From Pseudomonas oryzihabitans (lineage in GTDB: Bacteria; Pseudomonadota; Gammaproteobacteria; Pseudomonadales; Pseudomonadaceae): a stretch of 64,000 nucleotides of DNA. A program made the position numbers and the translations under genes. The notes beneath the pieces were generated by a model. It was not told the DNA's origin. It worked only from the letters and a program-made list of their open reading frames with translations, and did not search any database. How positions within the stretch are numbered: position 1 is the first letter of the stretch; every line of letters begins with the position of its first letter. Below, one piece after another: positions 46,365 to 54,782 of this stretch. The stretch covers positions 3,952,001 through 4,016,000 of the forward strand of contig NZ_CP102428.1 of NCBI RefSeq assembly GCF_024652905.1. Reading direction: 5' to 3'.

Positions 46365-47408
46365 TCAACGAGGTCCTATGACCTGGCAGTCATGCCGGTT
46401 CAGGTGTTTTTCCAGCAGCGCCGTCTGGGGCTTTTCCACGCCGTTCTTCGGTTCGATGGCCAGGGGATAGTCGCCCCAGCCCGGACCGGCCGCCCAATAG
46501 GCGCTAGGTACGCACTGCTCGCCCAGATAGCTCAGCAGATTGTCCATGGCTTCCAGCCACTGTGGGTGTGCAGGTATCCCATATTCGCCAATGAAGCCGC
46601 GCAAATTGTGCTTTTTCAGCCACTCGATGAAGGGCCGGGTTCTTTCCACGCCGATCATGGGATGGACACCCTTGGTGCCGGAGGCATAGTTGCCGCTGGA
46701 GTCCTCGTCGAAGTAGATGTGGGCTTCGTAGATCAGGTTGTCCGCCGGATCCTTGATCAGCAGATCGCCGTTCGCCTGGGGCCAGCGCTGGGCGCTGGAC
46801 CAGCTGTCACCGGCGATGAAGATCGGCGTCTTCATGTCGACGCTGCGGATGCTGTCCACCGCCGTCTGCGCGGCCTGAGGCCAGAGGCCTTGGGTGTCAT
46901 GGGGTTCGTTCATGACGTCGTAGCCGTACAGCGCCGGATGCTTCTGGAAGGTGGTGGCCAGGCGCTTCCAGGCATCGGCATAGCTGGCATAGGGCACCTG
47001 CGGCGAGCCGATCAGCTGACCGCGATAGCGCGCGTAGTTGTGCATGTCCAGGATCACCCGGATGCCGTACTTGTCGGCGAAATCCAGAGTGCGCTGCAGC
47101 AGGGCGACCTGGGCCTGGTCCAGCTCACCGCCCAGCTGGGGCTGCACCCGTTCCCAGAGGAAGGGGAAGCGGATGAAGCGGAAGCCCTTGGCCGCGTAGC
47201 GGCGGAAGTAATCCTCGGTGGGATAGAAGTAGTTGGTGCCTTCCACGCCCGGCAGGACCTGACCCGCGAAGCCGGCGGCCGACATGTTGATGCCGATCAG
47301 ATCCACCTTGGCTGTCGCCGGCGCTGCCTGCGCCTGGCCATAAAGCGCCGCGGACAGTAATACGGTGGCCAGCAGGCCACCACCGATACGACGTTTCACT
47401 CGTGACAC
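46365..47408 (-). CDS. Exported GH5-family glycoside hydrolase
   Basis: A roughly 347-residue secreted enzyme. After a signal peptide (GGGLLATVLLSAALYGQAQA) comes a GH5 (cellulase-type) barrel. The acid/base Glu is in GYDVMNEPHDTQG and the nucleophile Glu in LRGFIGEYGIPAH, with the conserved Arg in FRFIRFPFLWERV and His in ILDMHNYARY. It cleaves beta-linked glycan. Position inside an exopolysaccharide locus suggests it trims that polymer, as BcsZ and PslG do in theirs. The start codon is a GTG: 47408 has GAGAGG eight bases upstream; GTGs at 47417 and 47399 are alternatives. Confidence 0.88.
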   Translation of the reverse strand: MSRVKRRIGGGLLATVLLSAALYGQAQAAPATAKVDLIGINMSAAGFAGQVLPGVEGTNYFYPTEDYFRRYAAKGFRFIRFPFLWERVQPQLGGELDQAQVALLQRTLDFADKYGIRVILDMHNYARYRGQLIGSPQVPYASYADAWKRLATTFQKHPALYGYDVMNEPHDTQGLWPQAAQTAVDSIRSVDMKTPIFIAGDSWSSAQRWPQANGDLLIKDPADNLIYEAHIYFDEDSSGNYASGTKGVHPMIGVERTRPFIEWLKKHNLRGFIGEYGIPAHPQWLEAMDNLLSYLGEQCVPSAYWAAGPGWGDYPLAIEPKNGVEKPQTALLEKHLNRHDCQVIGPR

Positions 47409-47456
47409 GGACAGCACCTCTCGTGTATTGCGGACGTTCGTCTAAGCAGAGCGCCC

Positions 47457-48728
47457 TCAGGGACTCTGCTGATAGACGGGTGTGGGTTGCAGCGGCGGCG
47501 TGCGCCGAGCGAAGTATTCCAGCGCCAGGTAGTCCACGGTTACCCGGATGGTCCAGGCAATGGCGGCGCCCATGATGGAAAAATGCTGGATGCACACCAC
47601 CAGCAGGCCCAGATAGGGCAACAGCTCGGCGAGATGGATCATCGCGGTGGTCCGCGAATGGCCCCGGGCCTGAATCTTGGCGAAGGGAATCTGCGCCAGG
47701 GCGTTGAAGATGAAGCCTACCACCAGAATACGCAGGATCTGCGCGGCATCGCCGCCGTACTCCGGACCCATCCACACCGTCATGATCCAGGGCGCCAGCA
47801 CCAGGATCGGCAACACCATCGCCAGGCTGATCAGCAGCAGACCCCAGAACGCCTTGTTGGCCTGGCGCGCGGCGTCTTCGCCGCTCTTGCTCAGGAGTGG
47901 GAACACCACCCGGGCCACGGCATTGGGGATGATCAGCATCCGCGACACGGCCTCGGCAGGAGCGGTGTAGAAGGACACCCGGCTGGCGCCGACCATGTGC
48001 GACAGCACGAAGCGGTCGAAATAGACCATCAGCGGACTGATGATGTTGCTCACCGTCATCCAGCTGCCGAATTTCAGCAGTTCCTTGAACACCTCGACCT
48101 TGAAGGTGCGGATGCCTTCCGGGAAGTCCTTGTGCAGCGGCCAGTAGGCCAGCGCCATGGACACCACCCGGGCCAGCACCAGGCCGATCACGGTGGCGGA
48201 AAAGCTCGGTTCGATCAGCACCGCGATCAGCGGCGCGATCGCCAGCAGACTGTTGGAGAAGGTCCGCAGGATGTTGAATTCCCCAAAGCGCTCGTTGCCC
48301 TCCAGGTAGGCGAACCAGACCGTCGCCAGCAGGAAGGGCGGTACGCACAGGCTCAGCCAGCGAAAGCCGGCCACGGCATTGTCGAAATGCTCGGGCGAGA
48401 CGTGCAGCAGACTCACCACCTTGCCCGCGCCGAACCAAAGCAGCAGCGTCGCCAGCAGACTCAGACCGATGACGGCGCCGGTGGCCGTGCCCATGACCAG
48501 TCGATTGAGCCCCTTGTCGCCGTGGTGCATGGCGACGGCGCGGATCACCGCACGCGACAGGCCGGCATCGAACAGGGTGGCATAGCCGACGATGGCGAAG
48601 GCCAGGGTGAACAGGCCGAACTGCTCGACACCGAGCAGACGCGACAGCACGCCCATGGTGGGCAGCGCGATGGCACTGGGAATGACGACACCCAGGATGT
48701 TCCAGGTGCTGTTTTTGATCATCGACAT
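47457..48728 (-). CDS. wzx: Polysaccharide repeat-unit flippase (Wzx-like)
   Basis: A 423-residue protein with 12-14 membrane helices, of the MOP/oligosaccharide flippase family (start MIKNSTWNILGVVIPSAIAL, then GVLSRLLGVEQFGLFTLAFA). It moves lipid-linked repeat units from the cytoplasmic to the periplasmic face for Wzy. It follows wzy on the same strand (55 bp gap) and precedes the GH5 gene. ATG at 48728, or two codons later at 48722. Sequence conservation in this family is low, so the symbol rests on topology and context. Confidence 0.85.
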   Translation of the reverse strand: MSMIKNSTWNILGVVIPSAIALPTMGVLSRLLGVEQFGLFTLAFAIVGYATLFDAGLSRAVIRAVAMHHGDKGLNRLVMGTATGAVIGLSLLATLLLWFGAGKVVSLLHVSPEHFDNAVAGFRWLSLCVPPFLLATVWFAYLEGNERFGEFNILRTFSNSLLAIAPLIAVLIEPSFSATVIGLVLARVVSMALAYWPLHKDFPEGIRTFKVEVFKELLKFGSWMTVSNIISPLMVYFDRFVLSHMVGASRVSFYTAPAEAVSRMLIIPNAVARVVFPLLSKSGEDAARQANKAFWGLLLISLAMVLPILVLAPWIMTVWMGPEYGGDAAQILRILVVGFIFNALAQIPFAKIQARGHSRTTAMIHLAELLPYLGLLVVCIQHFSIMGAAIAWTIRVTVDYLALEYFARRTPPLQPTPVYQQSP

Positions 48729-48783
48729 CGTGGGGGTGAAAACTCCTTGGGGCCGCCCGGCGGACGCCGGGCGGCACGAGGGA

Positions 48784-50061
48784 TCAGACCGAACGAGCCA
48801 GCTGGCTGCTCGGACGCGGGTAGGGGCTGCTGACGTAGGTCTCCTGGACAGGTGCGGAGCTGTAGTGATGCAGGGCGCGTAGCGCCTGGATCACCATCAG
48901 GTAGCAGATGGTGGCCTGGAGATACTCGAAGAAACCGGCCAGCGGCCAGATCACCAGCTGGGCCAGGGTGGCGGTCACCACGAAACCGGTATCGGGGTGC
49001 AGCATCTTCGCCCAGCGATAGTAGAGGAACAGCGACACCGGGATGATGATGAAGGCCAGGAAGCCAAAGCGGAACACGGTGCCGAACACGCCTACGTCGG
49101 ACAGGAAGAAATACTCGCCGAAGTAGGGAATGAAGCCGTTGTTCCACATCAGCGACAGCGAGCCGCTGGGCAGCCAGTGGTTCTGGCTGAGGTGGGAGAA
49201 GATGTAACCGATGGTCTGCTCGCGCACGCCATCGGTGGGGCCGTCTTCCACCGACTGAGCGTAGAAGTCCAGATTCAGCCCCAGCACCTTCATCAGGTCC
49301 GGGAAGATGAAGAAGGGCGACAGCAGCAGGGCGGAGACGCAGATCCAGACGATCGACTTGCTCTTCAGGCAGAACACGGTGAAGCAGAGTGCCAGCACGA
49401 TGAGCTGCCGGGTCTGGGTGCCGAACACCAGGGTCAGCAGGAAGAACATGGCCAGCACGATGTGCACGGTCTTGCTGCGCGCCGAGCCGTCGATCGGCGA
49501 GATGCCCTTGTTCCAGGTCTGGATACAGTAGAAGTAGGCCAGGCACAGGGCCGGAGCGCCGATGGAAGAACGGTCCGGACGGTCGAAGGAGGACTGCTTG
49601 TCACGCAGATCCGGCAGCGCGCCGAACTTGAACATCCAGGCCATGACCGCTGCCAGCAGCGCCGTGATCAGCAGGGCTTTCTCGAATTGCGAGGCGCTCA
49701 TGTTGCGCCCGAGGAACATCAGGGTGGCGAAACCGAAGCTGAACAGGATCCGCCGCTCTTCGATCAGGCCGTAGAAGATCGGCTGACCGTAGAACAGAAA
49801 GGAAAAGATCGCCGGCAACCCGATGAAAACCGCCGACGAATAGACGGCGTAGGTCATCAGGATCTTGAATTCGCGCTGCTGGGTGCCAATGCTGGTCAGC
49901 AGGTAGAAGAAGGTGAAGGCCATGCAGATGGCCAGATACAACTCGTTCAGATAGAGGATGCCGACCGGGTTGTGCGGGCTTTCGCCGAACACGTCCAGGT
50001 GCAGGATCAGCAACGGGATCAGGAGAACGAAGGAAACGGTACTTTTACGGAGAATGCTCAT
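48784..50061 (-). CDS. wzy: O-antigen/exopolysaccharide polymerase (Wzy-like)
   Basis: A 425-residue membrane protein with about 11 helices and a long periplasmic loop in the second half (about 265-325, DFYAQSVEDGPTDGVREQTI ... NHWLPSGSLSLMWNNG). This matches the polymerase family that joins lipid-linked repeats in the periplasm. The charged stretch FGTQTRQL before the loop is common in such proteins. ATG 50061 has GGTAGG just upstream; another start 4 codons earlier is possible. It lies between the WecG-type transferase and the flippase. Confidence 0.82.
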   Translation of the reverse strand: MSILRKSTVSFVLLIPLLILHLDVFGESPHNPVGILYLNELYLAICMAFTFFYLLTSIGTQQREFKILMTYAVYSSAVFIGLPAIFSFLFYGQPIFYGLIEERRILFSFGFATLMFLGRNMSASQFEKALLITALLAAVMAWMFKFGALPDLRDKQSSFDRPDRSSIGAPALCLAYFYCIQTWNKGISPIDGSARSKTVHIVLAMFFLLTLVFGTQTRQLIVLALCFTVFCLKSKSIVWICVSALLLSPFFIFPDLMKVLGLNLDFYAQSVEDGPTDGVREQTIGYIFSHLSQNHWLPSGSLSLMWNNGFIPYFGEYFFLSDVGVFGTVFRFGFLAFIIIPVSLFLYYRWAKMLHPDTGFVVTATLAQLVIWPLAGFFEYLQATICYLMVIQALRALHHYSSAPVQETYVSSPYPRPSSQLARSV

Positions 50062-50146
50062 AGACCTACCCATCCAGACGGGACCACCGGACTGCTTGTC
50101 CGGTGGTCATCTTCCTTGCGGCTGAGAATGCTGCGGGGGCAGCGCC

Positions 50147-50887
50147 TCAGGTGCGTCGACTGCTGCGTTCCTTGAGATAGATGGGCAGGATGCTCAGGGC
50201 ATCGTGCACGTAACGCTTGGCCAGCCGCTTGGGCTCCGAACACATCCGGTGCAGCCATTCCAGCTTGGCCTTCTGCATCCAGCGCGGGGCACGCTTGACG
50301 GTGCCGACGGCGAACAGGATGGAGGCGCCAATGCACAGGCCGACGCCGGTACGCTTGCTGCTGTCGATCTGCCGTGCGAGCTTTTCCTGGCGCGGCGCGC
50401 CGACGGCATAGAGGATGAACTCGGAAGGGTTCTGCATCACGAAGTCGACGCATTTCTGCGTCTCCAGCGGATCGTTGATGAAACCCATCGGCGGGTTGTA
50501 GTGCGCCAGCTGGATGTGCGGATACATCCGGCGCAGCTTGCCCACGTCATTCTCGCTCGAACCGATCAGCACCACCGACAGGCGCTCGTCGTTGGCCTTG
50601 CGCAGAATGCTCAGGGTGAGATCGCTGCCGGTGATGACCTCGGGCACGGCGACGCCCAGCGACTTGAGGATGGGCATCAGGATCCGGCTGTCGCAGATGC
50701 GTTTGCCGGCGCGCTGATAGGACTCGCGCATGTCCGGATTGCTCTGCAGCTGCACGACATGGTCGATGTTCGGTGTGACGATGTAGCTGTAGGGACGATG
50801 GATGTCCTGGCTGATCGAGCTCATCAGCTCGTCCTTGGTACCGGTGAAGAAGTCGATACCGAAGGCTTGGTTGCTTAGGTTAGACAT
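50147..50887 (-). CDS. WecG/TagA/CpsF family glycosyltransferase
   Basis: A 246-residue GT26 enzyme. Family motifs visible are YIVTPNIDHVVQLQ, AGKRICDSRIL, VVLIGSSENDVGKL, the VGAPRQEKLA segment and a C-terminal basic membrane-binding part (APRWMQKAKLEWLHRM ... EPKRLAKRYVHD). Members add N-acetylmannosamine, glucuronic acid or a related sugar to a lipid-linked primer. It overlaps the end of the GT2 gene by 8 bp. It would add the second or third sugar to the unit begun by WcaJ. Confidence 0.9.
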   Translation of the reverse strand: MSNLSNQAFGIDFFTGTKDELMSSISQDIHRPYSYIVTPNIDHVVQLQSNPDMRESYQRAGKRICDSRILMPILKSLGVAVPEVITGSDLTLSILRKANDERLSVVLIGSSENDVGKLRRMYPHIQLAHYNPPMGFINDPLETQKCVDFVMQNPSEFILYAVGAPRQEKLARQIDSSKRTGVGLCIGASILFAVGTVKRAPRWMQKAKLEWLHRMCSEPKRLAKRYVHDALSILPIYLKERSSRRT

Positions 50888-51755
50888 GCATCGTCGCTCC
50901 CTTGAAGGCACCCTTGACGCCGGACCAGGCCAATTTCGGATTCTTGAATTCCTTGAGCACGGTGATGCCGGACAGGAGCACGGCGGACACCAACGCATAG
51001 GGAGTGCCATGGAATTTACGATTGAAGCGGGTCGCCGCACGATTACGGAAGTAGTGATAGAAGGCGCTGCGACCGCCCGAGCTCATGGAGCCGTAGTGAT
51101 AGAGCTGGCTCTCGCGTGAGACCTTGAGCACGACGCCCTTGCGTTTGGCCTGGTGCTGCCAGTCCACTTCCTCGGAATACATGAAGTAGGCTTCGTCCAT
51201 GAAGCCGATCTCGGTCAGCAGGCTGGCGCAGAAGGCCATGCTGCAACCCATGATGTAATCGGGTTCACGGTCCAGCTGGGAAATCTCGCTGACGTCGATG
51301 TCCTTGCCCAGCAGCTTGGACTTGCCCAGCAGTGGATAGAGGATGCCGCCGCCATAGCATTCCAGGCGCCCGGTCTGGGAGCTCAGGATCACCGAGCCGA
51401 CGATGGTCTTGGGCGCGCGCTGCAGCTCGGCCAGCAGCGGGGCGAAGGCATCGTCCTTGACGTAGGCGTCGTTGTTGACGACCCAGAAATGCTTGACCGC
51501 CAGATTGTCCAGCGCCCAGCGCATGCCGTAGTTGTTGCCGCCGGCATAGCCGTCGTTGCGCGGGCTGGCGAGCACGGTGACCTGGCTCAGGGCGTTGTCG
51601 GCCTGCCAGCGTTGCAGGACGTCGATGGAGCCGTCCTGGGAATCGTTGTCCACCACCACCGCGTGATCGATGGACGGGCAGTGCTTGAGGATGCTCTCCA
51701 CGCAACTGATGGTTTCGTTGGGGGCCTTGTAGTTGAGCACCATGACTACGTTCAT
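50880..51755 (-). CDS. Family-2 glycosyltransferase (rhamnosyltransferase-like)
   Basis: A 291-residue GT-A enzyme with a nucleotide-sugar site near the N-terminus (HAVVVDNDSQDGSIDVL), GYAGGNNYGMRWAL, and the metal-binding region WVVNNDAYVKDD. The acceptor-side segment FMYSEEVDWQHQAKRKG and the following GGRSAFYHYFRNR are typical of dTDP-rhamnosyl transferases of the WbbL type. ATG 51755 has AGGA eight bases upstream; the frame extends ten codons further. It is the first gene after wzc, separated from it by about 200 bp containing two hairpins. Confidence 0.88.
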   Translation of the reverse strand: MNVVMVLNYKAPNETISCVESILKHCPSIDHAVVVDNDSQDGSIDVLQRWQADNALSQVTVLASPRNDGYAGGNNYGMRWALDNLAVKHFWVVNNDAYVKDDAFAPLLAELQRAPKTIVGSVILSSQTGRLECYGGGILYPLLGKSKLLGKDIDVSEISQLDREPDYIMGCSMAFCASLLTEIGFMDEAYFMYSEEVDWQHQAKRKGVVLKVSRESQLYHYGSMSSGGRSAFYHYFRNRAATRFNRKFHGTPYALVSAVLLSGITVLKEFKNPKLAWSGVKGAFKGATMHV

Positions 51756-51900
51756 TGGCGTGTTCCTATTCTTCAGAATCATCAATCCGGTACAGCGTCG
51801 AGATGCAAGGCTGCCAAGCGTGGCCGGGTTCAGGAGGAAACCCTTCGAAATCGCTGTGTGAGGTAGTTTCTTGTTCGATGCGCCTGTACGAATACTGCCG

Positions 51901-51945
51901 CGATCCCTGAAGGGATCGGCTGGACGGCGATCAGGCCGTCCAGCC
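51901..51945. repeat. Tandem perfect hairpins between wzc and the GT2 gene
   Basis: CGATCCC-TGAA-GGGATCG (51901-51918) and GGCTGGACGG-N8-CCGTCCAGCC (51918-51945), back to back, just after the wzc stop. No T run follows on the minus strand, so they look like mRNA-processing or stability hairpins, or a weak terminator that lowers expression of the downstream genes. Confidence 0.6.
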
Positions 51946-51956
51946 GGGGTAGTGCA

Positions 51957-54173
51957 TCAGCTCTTGGCGTTCTGCTCGTAGGAGTAGTGGTAATTGCCAT
52001 AGGAGCCGTAGTTACTGGCCTTGCGCTCCACGGCGTTGAAGATCACGCCCTTGAGCGGAATGCCGTTGAGGTCGAAGCGGCGCTTGGTCGCCTCAAGCTC
52101 CTTGACACTGTTCACGCCGAAACGTGCGACGATCAGGCTGGTACCGGCGTGACTGCCGATGATGCCGGCCTCGGTCACCGCCAGGATCGGCGGGGTGTCG
52201 ATGATCACGATGTCGTACAGCTCGCTGAATTTCTTCAGCACGGTGGTGAAGCGGAGGCTCATCAACAGTTCCGACGGATTCGGCGGGAACTGGCCGCAGG
52301 AGACGAAATCCAGGCTGCCGACTTCGGTCTTCTTGATGGCATCGTTCAGGGCGATACGACCACTGAGCAGATCGGACAGACCGTCCTGCTGCTTGGTGTT
52401 CATCAGCTTGTGCAGATAGCCCTTGCGCATGTCGCCGTCGATCAGCAGCACGCGTTGGCCGGACTCGGCGATCACCGCGGCCAGGTTCGAGGACACGAAG
52501 GACTTGCCGACGCCCGGGCTGGGACCGGAGATCATCAGGATGTTGTTCTTGGCCTCGATCATGGCGAAGTGCAGGCTGGTACGCAGGCTGCGCAGCGCCT
52601 CGGTGCTCAGATCGGTCGGGTGGGTGAGAGCGGTCAGCGAGGATTCGCCCGGCTGCTTGGTGCCCAGTACCTTGGTGGTGTCCGCCTGGTTCTTGCTGTA
52701 GGGGATCGAGGCGTAGACCGGCAGACCGATCTGCTCGATGGCTTCCGGCGTCTCGACACCGCGACGCAGGGTGTGACGGGTGTAGACGATGGCCAGGCCG
52801 ACGATGCCGCCCAGGATGATGGCGACGGCGATGATCAGCGGCTTGTTGGGGGCGGACGGGTCATCGACGTTGGCGTTGGCGTTGTCGATGATGCGCACGC
52901 TACCCACGGTACCGGCGCGAATGACTTCCAGCTCCTGAGCCTTGTTCAGCATCAGCGCATAGGTCTGGCCGGTCACTTCGATGTCGCGGTTCAGGCGCAG
53001 CAGTTCCTGCTGGGTTTCCGGCAGTACTTCGACGCGCTTCTGCAGCTTGGCCCGCTCAGCTTGCAGCTGACCCAGCTGGCTCATCAGCGCCTGGTAGGCC
53101 GGGTGCTGACGAGTGAACTTGCGATCCATCTCGGTGCGCTTGAGGTTCAGCTCGGAGATCTGGTTGTCCAGCGCAACGGTCTGCTCCAGGACGCCCTTGG
53201 TCTCGCTGTCGATATCGACCGACTTCTTGTTGGTCTGGTAGTAGTTCAGCGCGGACTGGGCCTTTTCCAGATCGGATTTCACGACCGGGATCTGGGCGCG
53301 CAGGAATTCCAGGCTCTGGGTGGACTCGGCGGCGTTGCGATCGATGTTCTGCTGAACATAGATGTCCGCGACTTCCTGGACGATGGCCTGGGCCTTCAGC
53401 GGATCCGGATCCTGCAGGCCGACACCGATGATGCCCGACATCTTGCCGCGCTCACCGGCGACGATGCGACCCTGGTATTCCTGGATGGTCTTGGAGAAAC
53501 GCTTCTTCATGATGGTGAATTCGGTGCCCGGGCGAGCCTGCAGCGTGGCGACCTTGATCTGGTAGCCCGCATTGCTCACCGGCTGGCCGAGGCCACCGTG
53601 CAGCACCACTTCGTCATCGGCATTGAAGACGGTGAAATTCTGGTTGTCCTCGACTTTCAGCTTCATCGGCTTGTCGAGGTTGCTGTCAGGCACTTCCAGC
53701 TGGTCGAGGACCAGTTTCTCACCGCCCCAGGCAAAGCTGTTCAGACCCAGCAGGGGCGAGGCCACGTCGGTCTCATTCTGCGGCTCGAAACGACGCGCGA
53801 CGAAGTTGCCAATCAGCGGGAAATAGCGCGGCTTGACCTCGATATCCAGCTTGAGGTTCTCGATCGCCTTGCCGATCACGGAGCGCGACTTGAGCAGCTC
53901 GATCTCGGTCACCGCCTCGGGCATGGGCGGCGGCATGCCGCTGGTCTGATCGGTCAGTCGGGTAACGCCCTTCTTCTCCATTTCGATCTGGATCATGGCG
54001 TTGGACGAATACATGGGCGTGGCCAGGATGGCGTAGCCAATACCGAGCGCGGCGAAAATACCGATTACCGACAGGAGTTGCCATTTGTAATCGATCAACA
54101 TACCGAAGAGTGCGGAAAAGTTGATATCCGACTCATTCTTAACTTCGGGAGTAAAGCGAGGCATCGTGGTCAT
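51957..54173 (-). CDS. wzc: Polysaccharide co-polymerase and tyrosine autokinase (Wzc)
   Basis: A 738-residue inner-membrane protein. It has a Wzz domain with flanking membrane helices (about 32-50 and 445-465), a long coiled-coil periplasmic region (about 280-420), and a cytoplasmic BY-kinase domain. The kinase has Walker A GPSPGVGKS (550-558), Walker A' LLIDGDMR (576-583) and Walker B IVIIDTPP (655-662), and ends in a tyrosine cluster (Y722, Y725, Y728, Y730, Y732). Autophosphorylation cycles controlled by Wzb set chain length and export through Wza. ATG 54173 has GAAGGA upstream. It starts 15 bp after the wzb stop. Confidence 0.96.
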   Translation of the reverse strand: MTTMPRFTPEVKNESDINFSALFGMLIDYKWQLLSVIGIFAALGIGYAILATPMYSSNAMIQIEMEKKGVTRLTDQTSGMPPPMPEAVTEIELLKSRSVIGKAIENLKLDIEVKPRYFPLIGNFVARRFEPQNETDVASPLLGLNSFAWGGEKLVLDQLEVPDSNLDKPMKLKVEDNQNFTVFNADDEVVLHGGLGQPVSNAGYQIKVATLQARPGTEFTIMKKRFSKTIQEYQGRIVAGERGKMSGIIGVGLQDPDPLKAQAIVQEVADIYVQQNIDRNAAESTQSLEFLRAQIPVVKSDLEKAQSALNYYQTNKKSVDIDSETKGVLEQTVALDNQISELNLKRTEMDRKFTRQHPAYQALMSQLGQLQAERAKLQKRVEVLPETQQELLRLNRDIEVTGQTYALMLNKAQELEVIRAGTVGSVRIIDNANANVDDPSAPNKPLIIAVAIILGGIVGLAIVYTRHTLRRGVETPEAIEQIGLPVYASIPYSKNQADTTKVLGTKQPGESSLTALTHPTDLSTEALRSLRTSLHFAMIEAKNNILMISGPSPGVGKSFVSSNLAAVIAESGQRVLLIDGDMRKGYLHKLMNTKQQDGLSDLLSGRIALNDAIKKTEVGSLDFVSCGQFPPNPSELLMSLRFTTVLKKFSELYDIVIIDTPPILAVTEAGIIGSHAGTSLIVARFGVNSVKELEATKRRFDLNGIPLKGVIFNAVERKASNYGSYGNYHYSYEQNAKS

Positions 54174-54188
54174 GAAATTCCTTCTTCC

Positions 54189-54626
54189 CTATTTGATGTA
54201 TGGAAGCCAACTGTTTACACAGCGCGTCAAAAGTATGTGGACATTTTGAAACATCTCTTTAGAAAGGCGATAAGGGTCTGGTACTTCTTGATTGCTCAAC
54301 CATTTCCCGATCAGAAAAACCTTACCCCTGACTTCAGGAGCAATACTTTCGACGGAGCGTGAGTGAAACTCTTCCATGGTCAAAATCAAATCCGCCTTGC
54401 GCAGCATCTCTGCATCCGCTTGGCGAGCTTGGTGGGTGGTGAAATCTATGCCGTTTTGCCGTAGTACCTCTTGTGCGTTCTTCTCGATGCCATGGCCAAC
54501 CAGTGCCCTGATGCCAGCGGAACCGACCTGGACGTCACGGCCTTCCAGCGCCTTGGCCAGTAGTGCTTCTGCGACCGGGCTGCGGCAGATGTTCCCTTCG
54601 CATACAACCAATATCGACTTGATCAT
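54189..54626 (-). CDS. wzb: Low-molecular-weight protein-tyrosine phosphatase (Wzb)
   Basis: A 145-residue phosphatase with the active-site loop VCEGNICRSP (catalytic Cys9, Arg15) and the general-acid segment VPDPYRLS about residue 115. It dephosphorylates the Wzc tyrosine tail encoded immediately downstream. Length and motifs are canonical. A perfect 20-bp palindrome lies 14 bp before its ATG. Confidence 0.94.
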   Translation of the reverse strand: MIKSILVVCEGNICRSPVAEALLAKALEGRDVQVGSAGIRALVGHGIEKNAQEVLRQNGIDFTTHQARQADAEMLRKADLILTMEEFHSRSVESIAPEVRGKVFLIGKWLSNQEVPDPYRLSKEMFQNVHILLTRCVNSWLPYIK

Positions 54627-54639
54627 TCTTCAAAACCTT

Positions 54640-54659
54640 CCTGTTGTCCGGACAACAGG
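54640..54659. promoter_or_regulatory. Perfect 20-bp palindrome before wzb-wzc
   Basis: CCTGTTGTCCGGACAACAGG has no mismatch and no spacer, so it reads as a dimer operator, possibly for a GntR-family protein (core TTGT-N4-ACAA). It sits in the 156-bp gap between wcaJ and wzb and could give wzb-wzc a control separate from wcaJ. The binding protein is unknown. Confidence 0.5.
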
Positions 54660-54782
54660 TATCGACGGCAGATAGCCAGCGATGCCTGTCTCCAGGGATC
54701 GCTTGCTGCCGATGTAATTAGGGTCGGGAGTCCAGGCTCCAGATCGTCGTGCTGAGGGGCGGGCCAATGGCCCCGGCCGGTC

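Noticed and set aside
51987-54362. A 791-codon open frame antisense to wzc and wzb
   Set aside because: The minus strand carries complete Wzc and Wzb motifs; the plus-strand product has no recognisable fold.
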